A stretch of DNA of 64,000 nucleotides from Siphonodentalium dalli (taxonomy: Eukaryota > Mollusca > Scaphopoda > Gadilida > Siphonodentaliidae): positions 110,943,319 through 111,007,318 of the forward strand of contig CP136066.1 of assembly GCA_032622095.1 (NCBI GenBank), written 5' to 3'. The position numbers and the translations under genes were made by a program. The first letter of the stretch is position 1. Each line of letters starts with the position of its first letter. The notes beneath the pieces were generated by a model. It was not told where the DNA came from, did not search any database, and saw only the letters and a program-made list of their open reading frames with translations. Below are positions 25,936-37,378 of this stretch, piece by piece.

Positions 25936-26131
25936 GAAAAGTGCCCCTCTTCCATTCAATTCGTGTTCACTCAGCCATATCTCACAGCACAGCACATTGC
26001 TTAGCACACTTGATGTCTCTGGTACCACAAATCATTTGTGGAAAGTTTCATCACAAGCCACTAATTATCTCTGAAAATATTACAGAATATATTAGGGGGG
26101 GGGACTTTCTTTTTTTCAGGTGTTTAGTTAG

Positions 26132-26301
26132 TACATTGAGATATTTCACCCAAATCGCTTGGACTTTTTCAATTATCTGACTGATAATCATTCACACGAC
26201 CTGATGTCACATGACCCTCAAAAGGTCATGGAAGCAATTGCAAATTTGTCAGTCATATGATTGAAAAAGTCCAAGCAATTTGGACAAAATATCTCAAGGT
26301 A
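26132..26301. mobile_element. Small palindromic MITE inside a TIR
   Basis: 'tacattgagatatttcaccc' pairs with 'caaaatatctcaaggta' and 'cttggactttttcaat' with 'attgaaaaagtccaag'. TTAG occurs on both sides (26128-26131 and 26302-26305), a possible 4 bp duplication. It separates two parts of the right arm that are adjacent in the left arm, so it is a later insertion. Confidence 0.65.
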
Positions 26302-26340
26302 TTAGCTATATTGCTCTGAGTAATGAATAAAATTGCTATT

Positions 26341-26993
26341 CATTGAACAAGTCTCAGTTAACTATAGACCGACATAGTGTGTCTGATTACCTGTCGTATA
26401 CTGTCTATTTCCCTATAACCATGGGATTCCATGTCAGTAGAGCAAATAAGGACTCGCTATTAGAAGCTCCAAGATAAAGGCATCCAATCAAAATGATTAA
26501 CATAACACTGTGTGATGTAATTTAGGGGTATATACATGTAGCCTGCAGCTTCTGATAAATGACCAGACTACTATAACTCAGAATGTCAGTATAACTCTGA
26601 GTGTTATGTTTACAGAGACTGGCATTGTACATGATTTTCCCTGGATCAGCAGGAATTAAGCAGTTACTAGGTATTTTGAATGGTGTTGATATCTTCGAGA
26701 ATGGGTGCATGCACCTACTGGAAGAAACTGAAGTGGAATCTCAGCTTAAAAACATGTCTGCATGGCCACACATTAATTAATATAGAACTTAATGACCCCA
26801 TCAAATTGCTGAATATATTAAAGTTAAGTTAAACATAAAGTGACATTAATAAATTCCCTAAGGAAATGAACTTAACTAAATTATGATATTCTGATTACTT
26901 AAACACAAATTCCATTAAATGATATGTGATAACGCCAAAGGGAACATAACTTTTCTTGTTGAATTAAGGATCCATAATCCTAGTGGTGAAAAG
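26341..26993. other. No recognised feature
   Basis: Nothing recognised. Confidence 0.4.
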
Positions 26994-27450
26994 TACAGTA
27001 ATGCTCTAAGTAATCGACTTCTTATAACCACAGCAGAATTATGGGTAACTTTTCAGGATTTAGTCGGAAATATGGCTTGTTGCCATTCAACGGAAAGCTC
27101 TCCCCGAGAACTTTCCGATGAATGGCGAGTTCGCGACCGGCTGGTGGTCTATTGTGAGTTTCCATACAATTTACAGTGGCTTGGCCGCTTTGAGCGATGT
27201 GCAATTGTTGGATTGTACACTGTTTGAATCTCGCAAGAGAAAGCTGCACAAAGACATGTATAACCCAAAATGGCACCATATGTTACCAGAAAAACTACAA
27301 TTCTCAACATGTGTTGCCATTTATCGGAAAGCTCTTGGTGAGAGCTTTCCGATGAATGGCAACAAGCCGTATTTCCGACTAAATCCTGAAAAGTTACCCA
27401 TAATTCTGTTGTGGTTATGGAGTCGATTACTTAGGACATTATTGTCTATT
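26994..27450 (+). mobile_element. Family F palindromic MITE, long form
   Basis: The left arm starts TACAGTAATGCTCTAAGTAA and the right arm ends in a decayed 'ggacattattgtctatt'. Unlike the short palindromic copies it keeps about 200 bp between the arms (27130-27325). Part of that ('aaagacatgtataaccc' to 'ctcaacatgtgttgcc') also occurs, inverted, at 44715-44810. Reading frames here and at 44563-44808 are similar only because the DNA is. Confidence 0.8.
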
Positions 27451-28604
27451 GTTTAACATGAGACTATTAAAAACGGCACACACTGCTGTTTTAATCATCA
27501 TAATTTTATGCTACCATAAATGTTTCTGAGCGAAGATAGATGTAGATTTTCTTCCCATGGTCTACATGTGCAATTTTAACGAGACCAATTGTGACCACTG
27601 ATTCAACAATTCAAACTGAATTGAAAAATATAAGAAACAAAACACGTATTTTCAGTGAAAAATCAACAATTTGTTTGGAAATCTTCCATGTATGTATGTT
27701 ATGATATACTAGTACCTCTTACCAAATCATGTTTACATAATTTTGGGATTCAATCGATTTATGTCCATATAAACATATTTTATTGCCAATGATACTAACA
27801 TATGCAACTGACAATGGGATTGGGGCACAAGTACACACATGTTTTTTTTTAGTTCATATGGGTTCATTAAGCTGATTATTGAGGTATATTGCAAAAACAA
27901 AATGAAAAATTTAATTTATTCTGGACCTGTTACCAGAAACACGGTTACATTTTATTTTGGCCTGATTGCACAGTGATACCTTATATCAAAATTAATGACC
28001 TCCCAAACCTGGGTTACAACAATAGTTTTTACCTCAGACATTGTTTGAGGTTACGAAGTACAAATATATGTATGAGTATAAAATGAACCAGTAGTGCTCA
28101 CAAATACTGTTGGCTTTCATAGGAAATTATTACAGTGTAACTTTACCATGATTAAGTTTTCTAAATACAATGTAACTTAAAAAAGGTCACAACTTTTATT
28201 TTTATTTGTATACCATCAAGATATTATATGCTGGTAGCAATTAAAACTTCTTTATAAAGATCAAAGAGTTGCACATTAACTCAAGACAAATTATATATTG
28301 CTCAAAGTGGTCAGAATTAAAACCCTTTGACAGTTTAAAAGCATCCATACTTTTATTCATGATTTTATTTTTATGTTGGGGTAAAAAAAGACTAAAAATA
28401 TACAGTTCACCAACAAGTGGAGTTTTATTGACTTTGAAATTTGATGTTAATAGTTTACATGGGCCCCATATATAAATTTGATTAAAAATTTTTTCTTCCA
28501 GAATGATTAATTAACTCACAATGGTATGATACTCAGGAGAAAAATTATTGTCTGAGTAGATTCCAAGAATACTTTCAGAGAATGAGATAGCCAGGAACAA
28601 TATC
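27451..28604. other. No gene; one dispersed repeat fragment
   Basis: 27490-27600 ('accataaatgtttctgag', 'ttttcttcccatggtctaca') resembles 56610-56700, so it is a dispersed repeat. The rest is unrecognised. Confidence 0.45.
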
Positions 28605-28810
28605 TTAACCCTTCCATGACAGGAGCTTCCTGAAATTTTGAGAATACATTGGCCTAACAATACTAAAACTGTGACTTGTAAGCCAGTGCATTCACTTACA
28701 TGTATATATGTGAGGCTCCCTATGGGAGACCCGCATATATATGAGAATGCTGGCATAGGATCTTTATTATAAATGATGCACCAACACAGCTCCCATCATA
28801 AAAGGGTTAA
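28605..28810 (+). mobile_element. piggyBac-type MITE (TTAACCCTTCCATGA family), copy 1
   Basis: TTAACCCTTCCATGACAGGA at the left and 'ctcccatcataaaagggttaa' at the right, TTAA at both ends. The centre keeps a diverged version of the same hairpin as the TTAACCCTTTGAG family ('gagaatacattggcc', 'atatatatgagaatgc'). Confidence 0.8.
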
Positions 28811-30285
28811 AACAGCTTGTGCCACAGCAGGCAATAAAAGTTAATAAAACAAAAACGAAAACATTTCTTAAAACCACAAATGTGACATTCATGCACATAT
28901 TTGTATATTCCTGAAATGCGCATTCAAGGAACTAAAGTGTTTTTGACAATGGAATACTCACCGTGAGTAGTTACTAGATGGCAAATTTGTATGAATGTTC
29001 AGCCTATAAGTTCGACAACAGTTTGGTCTTGTTTGTATTTGTCAGATAAATAATCACATAATTATGCCCACATACATGTATGTCCAAACATACATCGTAC
29101 TGCCCGTGTCTCCTATGACAAATGAGGGAGATCGTATATTCTCCACTCTACTCACTGAGGGGCTGACATCAGTGCGATGTATTCATAAAGTTATAAATGT
29201 TATAGGTATATAACAATATATAACAGATGACGCATTCATACTTGTGTTGTGATGATGCGCGTGATGGGAACGCAATGTATTCCTTCTGTATATTATGTAT
29301 ATAATTATGTTCTTTGTTTTGCCTGTTTCATGTTAATTTATGACTTGGCAATAAGCTATAAGTACAAACTCTGCTTAAAATACCAAGGATATTGCCGATC
29401 AAAGTTACTTTCATTGGAAATATAATTCTGCCCAATTTAAAATCTATATCTGAATTCCATCAAATACTGATAGCATTCTATACCTAAGAAAACAGCCTCT
29501 TCACTGGTACCATAATTCACTCAAACGAGTTATTTTCTACATTATAATCATAAATGAAAAGCAATATCGCTTTCATAGAAATCAATCCGGAACCATGAAT
29601 ACATATCTTTAAAACTACGTACACGTACCTGAAAGATATATTGCGAAGAACCAAAGAAATTTCACAAACCGACAATAAATACACTTAATACAGGTCTATT
29701 CCATTAACACCATCCTATCAAACACTCTCACAAAGAACACTGAGTCGCCAATCTATTGAATCCGGATAGAAAGTGGGGTACTAATTCCCTATACTAACTG
29801 TATGTATCTATTATACCTATCATTGTCATTGTAAAGTGTGATTAGTAGACCTACTGTCATTACTTGTGTAAATAGGCTTGAGTAAATATTACGATTAACC
29901 TGGCTCTGTCCCCAGCAAACACCACAAAGGTGGTCACACTATTGATAATCATACATCATATTGGTGCAGCAAGCATATACTCATAATTGATGAGGATGTC
30001 AATGTAGTGTCATCATCTATATACATGAGCAAATTGCATGAAAAATCTATTTCTATAAATTAGTTAGCTGCACTTGGTGTTACAATATAGGTACTTAGTA
30101 AGCACCTTTGCTCAAGGCTATTTTATAAATTTCATTACAAGTTAACAAGGGTTGTACATTTAAAATATACTGTGACTGCATGGTTGGGGGGGGGGGGGGT
30201 GCGCATGGGTAGTGTTAATAACTACCTGAACCCTGTAACTGATATCACCCTGATCAAAGGCTCTCAACATAAAAAATTAAGCGTG
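28811..30285. other. No gene recognised; G run
   Basis: Unique-looking sequence ending with a run of 14 or so G at 30185-30199. Confidence 0.45.
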
Positions 30286-30373
30286 TACAGTAATGCTCTA
30301 AGTAATCAACTTCTTTAAACCACAGCATAATTCTGCTGTGGTTAAGAAGTCGATTAATTAGGGCATTACTGTA
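30286..30373. mobile_element. Family F MITE reduced to its termini
   Basis: An almost perfect 88 bp hairpin made only of the outer arms: TACAGTAATGCTCTAAGTAA, a short loop around 'cacagcataattctgctgtg', and the inverse ending 'gggcattactgta'. Confidence 0.85.
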
Positions 30374-30403
30374 GATTATGTTATGAATAACCACTCTAGC
30401 TAC

Positions 30404-31158
30404 GCCCATAGAGGTCATACTACACAAGTTCAAAATCTGCGAACTTTTTGAAGTTCTGACAGGAAACCTTATAACATAGAAATTAGCAAAAATAAAATAG
30501 GCAATAATATTTATTAGATAATTTTATATACCTGATCCTTATAATAATGTATTTCACAGCAGGAAAAGATCCAAGCTCGAGATTACATTATTTAGGCAAT
30601 GTTTGTGGACAAATTTTGCTTTGTATCACTTTAATACGATCATAAAGTTTTTCCTTTCTAGTCAATTCATATTTATCGCGAAATCAGCTCACAAAAGACA
30701 CTGAAATCATGTAATCTCAAGCTGGGATAAATCCATTATTAACCTCTTCGCTGCTATGACATCCGTAACTATTACGGATGTAAAAGTGCACGTTGTGTGC
30801 TACATGTATATGGTCTATAGTACCACTAGTACAGTAGCAGTAGGCCATTATTCATAACTGGAACTCAGTGATTGGTGCATCGGAATAACTATCTCGATAT
30901 TTCAAACAGTGCATGATATTCCACGATTGTGAATGATAATAGACATTCAACTGAGTCAGTTTTATGGTTTCTTGTGCTATTCTCGTTATATTTTTCCTTT
31001 GGAAAATGGGAATAATGTCAACATAGCAGTGAAGAGGTTAAGAAATAGGTATTAACTAAAATTATGTTTTCTACATTATTTTATTTTATTTTATATGGTT
31101 CCCTGTCAGAACTTCAAAAAGTTTCCGGTATTGAGATGGTGGAATATGATCTCTAGGG
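30404..31158. mobile_element. Foldback element with nested MITE
   Basis: 'gaactttttgaagttctgac' at 30439 is matched inverted by 'gtcagaacttcaaaaagttt' at 31107, and the outer ends 'catagaggtcat' and 'atgatctctag' also pair. An inner pair, 'ccaagctcgagattac' and 'gtaatctcaagctggg', lies at 30571 and 30712. The right arm is interrupted by a TTAA MITE at 30739-31041. A diverged relative lies at 53229-53590. Confidence 0.7.
30739..31041 (-). mobile_element. piggyBac-type MITE (TTAACCTCTTCGCTGC family), copy 2
   Basis: Starts TTAACCTCTTCGCTGCTATG and ends 'acatagcagtgaagaggttaa', TTAA on both sides. The body matches 19339-19629 in opposite orientation. It splits a foldback element. Confidence 0.85.
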
Positions 31159-31333
31159 TTAAAATAAAGAGCAGAGATTCATATTTAAAGTGAAATATTT
31201 ACATATATAGCCCGTTTATGTTACACTAAATCTTGTTCGGTGATTGGTCAACTGTCAATTGGGTCACCCATTTCATACCCCAATAACACGAACACCATGT
31301 CACAAATTGTTGACCTAATCTGACCTAATCACT

Positions 31334-32404
31334 TAATGAAAGTGTCAATGACACTGTAGCTCAACTTGGAAAGGGAATAATTTAATGTATTACAGTCAAT
31401 GGAGCGATTAGGAATGTGGAAAGTTGAATGTCTAATACTAGTTTATAGACATGAAGAGAAAAGTAAAATCCAAGATGGCTGCTGGCGGCCATGTTTTCGG
31501 CCGAATGACCCCAAAATGAGTCGTTCCCATCTACATGTCATCGTTAACATCCATGACAAATTTTATGACGATCAGACTAAAGGTACGACCTGTAGCCCGT
31601 GCTAAAGGATTTAGTCATACAAAGAGTAAAATCCAAGATGGCTGCTGGCGACCATGTTTTTTGGCCGAATGACCCCAAAATTACTCGTTCCCATCTATAT
31701 TTCAATATTAAGATGGCCGCTGGAGGCCATGTTTTTTATCCGAATGACCCCAAAATAACTCGTTCCCATCTATATTCCAATTTCAACAGCCATGACAAAT
31801 TTTATGATGATCAGACTAAAGGTACGACCTGTAGCCCGTGCTAAAGGATTTAGTCATACAAAGAGTAAAATTCAAGATGGCTGCTGGCGGCCATCTTTTT
31901 TGGCCGAATGACCCCAAAATGACTCGTTCCCATCTACATGTCATTATTAACATTCATGACAAATTTTATAATGATCAGAATAAAAGTACGACCTGTAGCC
32001 CGTGCTAAAGAATTTAGTCATACAAAGAGTAAAATCCAAGATGGCTGCTGGCGGCCATGTTTTTGGGCCGAATGACCCCAAATTACTCGTTCCCATCTAC
32101 ATGTCAATATTAACATCCATGACAAATTTCATGATGATCAGACGAACAGTACGGCCTGTAGCCCGTGCTAATGGATTGAATTTTGAATCAAAGATGGCTG
32201 CTGGCGGCCATGTTTTTTTTCCGAATGACCCCAAAATTAATCATTCTGGTCTAAATGTTGATGTCAACAGCTATGACAAATTTCATAATGATCCGACCAA
32301 AGGTACAACCTGTAGCCTGCATTGTTGACGCCTTACGTACACACGCGCACACGCACGACAAAGCCATGGCAATAGCTCAAACTTTACAGAGTAAAGTTGA
32401 GCTA
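31334..32404 (+). mobile_element. Pearl-like element, family A, copy 1
   Basis: A leader ('aatgaaagtgtcaatgacac', 'tgtagctcaactt', 'acagtcaatggag') is followed by about five monomers of 155-175 bp. Each carries 'aagatggctgctggcggcca', 'gaatgaccccaaaat', 'cgttcccatctacatgtc' and 'tacgacctgtagcccg'. The tail has 'attgttgacg', a CA/CG-rich stretch and the hairpin 'actttacagagtaaagt' ending at 32404. This layout matches published descriptions of bivalve pearl elements; a hairpin near the 3' end also fits a Helitron-type origin. Open frames across the monomers are interrupted in different places and are not called coding. Confidence 0.85.
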
Positions 32405-32814
32405 AAAAGCGGTCAGCAGAATAATTGGGTGTGCTTTTCAAAGTTCAGCCAAATTGCATCTGAAGCCAGATAATTTATGTCGATCTGACATGTTACTGTC
32501 AGACATGTTATCATTTCTACCGGTAAGTGCTTGGAAATCTTATATTGGGCTCTCTTAATGTGCGGCATGGGCTAGTCTCAAATTCTCGGCAGATTTTGTG
32601 AAAATGCATAATATATACTCAGTTTTTTTATGGGAATAAATCATAAAAAGCTTTGCGATTCACACAAAAGTTCCCCAACGGCCACAGCGGCCTATCCCCC
32701 AATAACACACACACACCCACTATATTCATTTCTTAAGTGAAACACGCTACTGGGATGTTCACACACAAATACGCGTATACATACCGCTAACATATAAAAC
32801 ATATATAAATTCTA
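32405..32814. other. Spacer between two family A elements
   Basis: Contains a short CA run near 32706. No feature recognised. Confidence 0.4.
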
Positions 32815-34763
32815 AATGAAAGTGTCAATGACTCTGTAGCTCAACTTATGTAGGAGAATAATTTAATGGTTGACAGTCAATGGAGGAATAGGAAAGGTGC
32901 TAATTGAAATGTCTAACCTGTGCCAAAGGATTTAGTCATGCAAAGAGTAAAATCCAAGATGGCTACTGGCGGCCATGTTTTTTGGCCGAATAACCTCAAA
33001 AGGACTTGTTCCCATCTACATGTCATTGTTAACATCCGTGACAAATTTCATGAAGATCCGACCAAAGCTAAGACCTGTAGCCCGCACCCAAGGATTTAGT
33101 CATGCAAAGAGTAAAATCCAAGATGGCTGCTGGCGACCATGTTTTTGGCCGAACGACCCCAAAATGACTCGATCCCATCTACATGTCATTGTTAACATCC
33201 ATGACAAATTTTATGAAGATCGACCAAAGCTACAACCTGTAGCCCGCGCCAAAGGATTTAGTCATGCAAAGAGTAAAATCCAAGATGGCTGCTGGCTGAC
33301 ATATTTTTTGGCCGAACGAGCCCAAAATAACTTGTTCCCATCTACATGTCAATATTAACATCCATGACAAATTTCATGATGATCAGACAAGCAGTACGAC
33401 CTGTAGCCCGCGCTAATGGATTAAATTTTGAAATCCAAGATGGCCACCAGCGGCCATGTTTTTTGGCCGAATAACCCCAAAATGACTCGTTCCCATCTAC
33501 ATGTCAATGTCAACATTCATGACAAATTTCATAAAGATCAGACAAAAGGTACGACCTGTAACCCTCGCCAATGGATTGAATTTTGAAATCCAAGATGGCC
33601 ACCAGCGGCCATGTTTTTTGGCCGAATAACCCCAAAATGACTCGTTTCCCATCTACATGTCAATGTCAACATTCATGACAAATTTCATAAAGATCAGACA
33701 AAAGGTACGACCTGTAACACGCGCCAAAAAATTTAAAGAGTAAATTCCAAGATGGCTGCTGGCGGCCATGTTTTTTGGCCGAATGACCCCAAAACGATTC
33801 GTTCCCATCTACATGTCATTGTTAACATCCATGACAAATTTCATGAAGATCTGACCAAAGCTACGACTTGTAGCCGGCGCCAAAGGATTTAATCATGCAA
33901 AGAGTAAAATCCAAGATGGCTGCTGACGGCCATGTTTTTTTGGCCGAACGACCCCAGAATGACTCGTTCCCATCTACATGTCAATATTAACATCCATGAC
34001 AAATTTCATGATGATCAGACAAGCAGTACGACCTGTAGCCCGCGCCAATGGATTAAATTTTGAAATCCAAGATGGCCACCAGCGGCCATGTTTTTTGGCC
34101 GAATAACCCCAAAATGACTCGTTCCCATCTACATGTCAATGTCAACATTCATGACAAATTTCATAAAGATCAGACAAAAGGTACGACCTGTACCCCGGCC
34201 AAAGGATTTAGTCATGCAAAGAGTAAAATCCAAGATGGCTGCTGGCAGCCATGTTTTTTGGCTGAACGACCCCAAAATGACTCGTTCCCATCTAAATGTC
34301 AGTGTTAACATCCATGACAAATTTCATGAACTTCTGACCAACGCAACGACCTGTAGCCCGCGCCAAAGGATTTAGTCATGCAAAGAGTAAAATCCAAGAT
34401 GGCTGCTGGCGGCCATGTTTTTTGGCCGAAAGACCCCAAAATGACTCGTTCCCATCTACATGACAATATTAACATCCATGACAAATTTCATGATGATCAG
34501 ACAAACAGTACGACATGTAGCCCCCGCCAATGGATTGAATTTTGAAATCCAAGATGGCCACCAGCGGCCATGTTTTTTGTCCGAATGACCCCAAAATGAC
34601 ATGTTCCCATCTACATGTCAATGTCAACATTCATGACAAATTTCATAAAGATCAGACCAAAGGTACGCCCTGTAGCCTGCGCCAAAGGAAATTGTTGACG
34701 GACACACGGACGACGGACGCCAAACCATGGCAATAGCTCAAACTTACAAAGTAAGTTGAGCTA
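32815..34763 (+). mobile_element. Pearl-like element, family A, copy 2
   Basis: Same leader as copy 1 ('aatgaaagtgtcaatgac', 'ctgtagctcaactt'), then about 11 monomers. Two monomer subtypes can be told apart: one with 'aagatggctgctggcggcca' after 'catgcaaagagtaaaat', the other with 'aagatggccaccagcggcca' after 'gattaaattttgaaat'. They tend to alternate in the right half, which suggests expansion of multi-unit blocks. The tail has 'cggacgacggacgcc' and the hairpin 'acttacaaagtaagt' ending at 34763. Confidence 0.88.
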
Positions 34764-35754
34764 ATAAGTAGGTAAAATTTATTGGCAGAACTTGTCCCAT
34801 TTATCAGTGATTAAACAAAAGTGTACCACCAATGTTGTTGAAGATTTCGGCAGTAATAACTGAATGTTACGATTTTAGCTGAATTGTAAAATATCAGTTT
34901 GTATAGTAGCTAAAGTACATAATGCAGGCATGCCATAAACCAATGTTCCTTTCATGTAAGCATGTTTGTTGAGTCAATAAAAATCAAGTTGATGTACCCT
35001 AATTACCCATCATCTAGTATCCAGTTATCAAAGTTCTTTAAATATGAAAATATCTCTCAATTAGAAATTTAAAGGTACTCCATCCGATCAGAGGGTCCCC
35101 ATATCATCAAGATACAACAACAACATTTCTTCAAAATACACTTTAGTTATCAGAATCGATTAATTGTAACAAAATAATGCTACCCATGCACTGTCAACTA
35201 TGGTATCAAATTTCCAAAAATGTGTTATTTATCAACTTTTTGTTCAACGAAATATATGACCGTATTTTCACTTGAGTATTCACAAAATTTGGCGGAATTA
35301 CCACTTGTTTTTAGAGTTATCCATCTTCATCCGCAATTTTGTCCGAGACTGTCCATTTGACGTGTTTCTGGGCCACATATAATTGCACATCTCGAATTGA
35401 TATCTGATCACTCTGAGCTTTGATGGGTGGGTTCCTCGACTCGAATCAAATATTTCTTACCCCTGAATCCAAAGAAATAGTAATTTAGGAGCGTTTATTT
35501 GGATAATCCATCTTTAAGCTTTAAAATTTATTAATTGTTTTATCTTCCAAAAAATATGGTTTGTTTGCAGTCCCCCAAACGACTGGCCTCAAAACCCACC
35601 AATTCAAATTATTTGTTCGCTCTTTCTCAAATAAAAAAAATACATGTATTAATAAATTTTCAGCTCCACTGCCTAATATACATATAAATCCTTGTATGTG
35701 CTGGTATGTGTACAAATGTTCTGTATTTGCATTTCCACAATAACTCCAACATTA
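34764..35754. other. No recognised feature
   Basis: Nothing recognised. Confidence 0.4.
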
Positions 35755-36065
35755 ATAGCCTTTGCAGGTAAAATCTCGAAGGCCAATACATTGTTTTAAA
35801 AAAAAATTCAAGGAGTACAAGCTCAGACATATATGCATGTTGTGAAAAATAACTCCACAAAAAAAGGCCCACAAAACTTTTAATCACAGGTGCAGATTTT
35901 CATGGTACTAAATTTCTGTGGCAAATTAAAAAAAAAATTTGAGTGAAAAATGTAGGAATACAATCTTGGACAAAACTGCATCCACGGACGGACGGACAGA
36001 CAGCTGATTCCAATATACCACTCCCATAACTTCATTATTGGGGGGCAGTATAACAATCCAATCTG
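35755..36065 (+). repeat. Diverged family D monomer with tail
   Basis: 'aataactccacaaaa', 'cacaggtgcagatt', 'catggtactaaat', 'aaaaatgtaggaata' and 'ggacaaaactgcatcc' match family D in order. The tail has 'cacggacggacggacagac' and 'ccaatataccactcccataa'. Confidence 0.75.
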
Positions 36066-36554
36066 CATGTAACTTCACACATAGAATGTGTGTAGGGTAA
36101 CTGCAAACATATCCCTGACAAGGGGTTCGTAAACAAAGAAATAAAATTGGTCTGACAAATTGTAATAGAAAAACAAAATAACTAGGGAATCAGATATGAA
36201 TATTGTACGAAGTATTTAGCTATTACAATAATTACGCAAGCATATAAGGTGCTAATAATATCTACAGAAACATTATTAAATGTCACCACATTATGAAGTC
36301 ATTACTATGACTATAGATCATGCAACAGACAGCTGCACAGTTCATTAGGCCATTGCTTTTATTTTGTTGGTTTATGGGAACCTCATACCCAAAAAATCAC
36401 CATGGGGCAGGAAAAAAAATAAAATTTGCAATCAGCATTTTTACCCACAAACGAAATGAACACATGTATTCCTTCGGCATGCTTTGTGACTTAGTGATTA
36501 TTTAACAGCTGTGTGATTATGTGTCAGTCTGGAGGCCATTAACAAGTAGGTCTA

Positions 36555-37378
36555 TTGAAACTAGAGGTGTGACTGTCCCAATGGGACTACGGATACCCCC
36601 CTGTTTTTAAAATACTAAGATGTTTCACATGTCAGTAAACATTTAGTTAAAATAATAAATTAACAGTTCCCATTGCAGGTGTACAACCATAACCATAATC
36701 TTAAACCTATTGACCGAAAAATGTAGGAATAAAAGCTTGGACAAAATGATGTATGTTTTGGGAAAAAAATTCTAAGTCGAAAAAGGGGAATAACTCCACA
36801 CAAAAAATGTCGGACAGATGTCATAATTGCAGGTGCACAGGTTCCATTGGTACTAAATAACAGTGCCAAGATTAAAAAACATTGACCGAAAAATGTAGGA
36901 ATAAAAGCTCGGACAAAATTATGCATGTTGCAAAAAAAGTTTCTAAATCGAAAAAGGGGGATAACTCCACCAAAAAATGTCGGACAGACGTCATAATCGC
37001 AGGTGCACAGGTTCCCATGGTACTAAATAACAGTGCCAAGATTAAAAAACATTGACCGAAAAATGTAGGAATAAAAGCTCGGACAAAATTATGCATGTTG
37101 CAAAAAAAGTTTGTAAGTCGAAAAACGGGGGGATAACTCCACCAAAAAAAGTCCGACAGACGTCATAATCGCAGGTGCACAGGTTCCCATGGTGGTTGAT
37201 GTCTGTGCCAAGTTTCACGGAAATTGATCAAAAAACGACTGAGAAAAACTCCGGACAAATTTGTGTCCACGGACGGACGACGGACGGACAAGCTGACTCC
37301 AGTATACCCCCCCTAACTTCGTTGCGGGGGGGGGGGGGGGGGGGGGGGGGGGGTGGGGGTGGGGGGGGGGGTGGGTAT
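36555..37378 (+). mobile_element. Pearl-like element, family D, with poly-G tail
   Basis: The leader 'aactagaggtgtgactgtcc' is followed by units with a period near 170 bp ('accgaaaaatgtaggaataa' at about 36712, 36885 and 37054; 'ggataactccaccaaaaa'; 'cgcaggtgcacaggttccc'). The tail has 'cacggacggacgacggac', 'ccagtatacc', 'aacttcgttgc' and a run of 28 G, then T-interrupted G tracts to about 37376. The reverse and forward frames here read through the repeat and are not genes. Confidence 0.85.

Larger units (their letters stand above)
23661..26340. mobile_element. 2.7 kb composite inverted-repeat element
   Basis: The left end 'aatagcaattttaattcatc' returns inverted at 26308-26340. The next block, 'cctcaaaaaaagaaagtccc', returns inverted at 26096-26120. 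Pairing continues inward to about 23850 on the left and 25940 on the right ('gaattgaatggaagaggg'), giving arms of roughly 200 bp. The interior holds two direct copies of a smaller TIR element (24175-24627 and 25530-25935), and the right arm is broken by a 170 bp palindrome. No transposase is readable. Confidence 0.7.

Noticed and set aside
31399-34736. Several 60-130 codon frames with the recurring peptide SKMAAGGHVFxPNDPK
   Set aside because: They arise because the family A monomer is open in one frame over part of its length. Copies are broken at different places, lack a common start and occur on both strands, so they are not evidence of a repeat protein.
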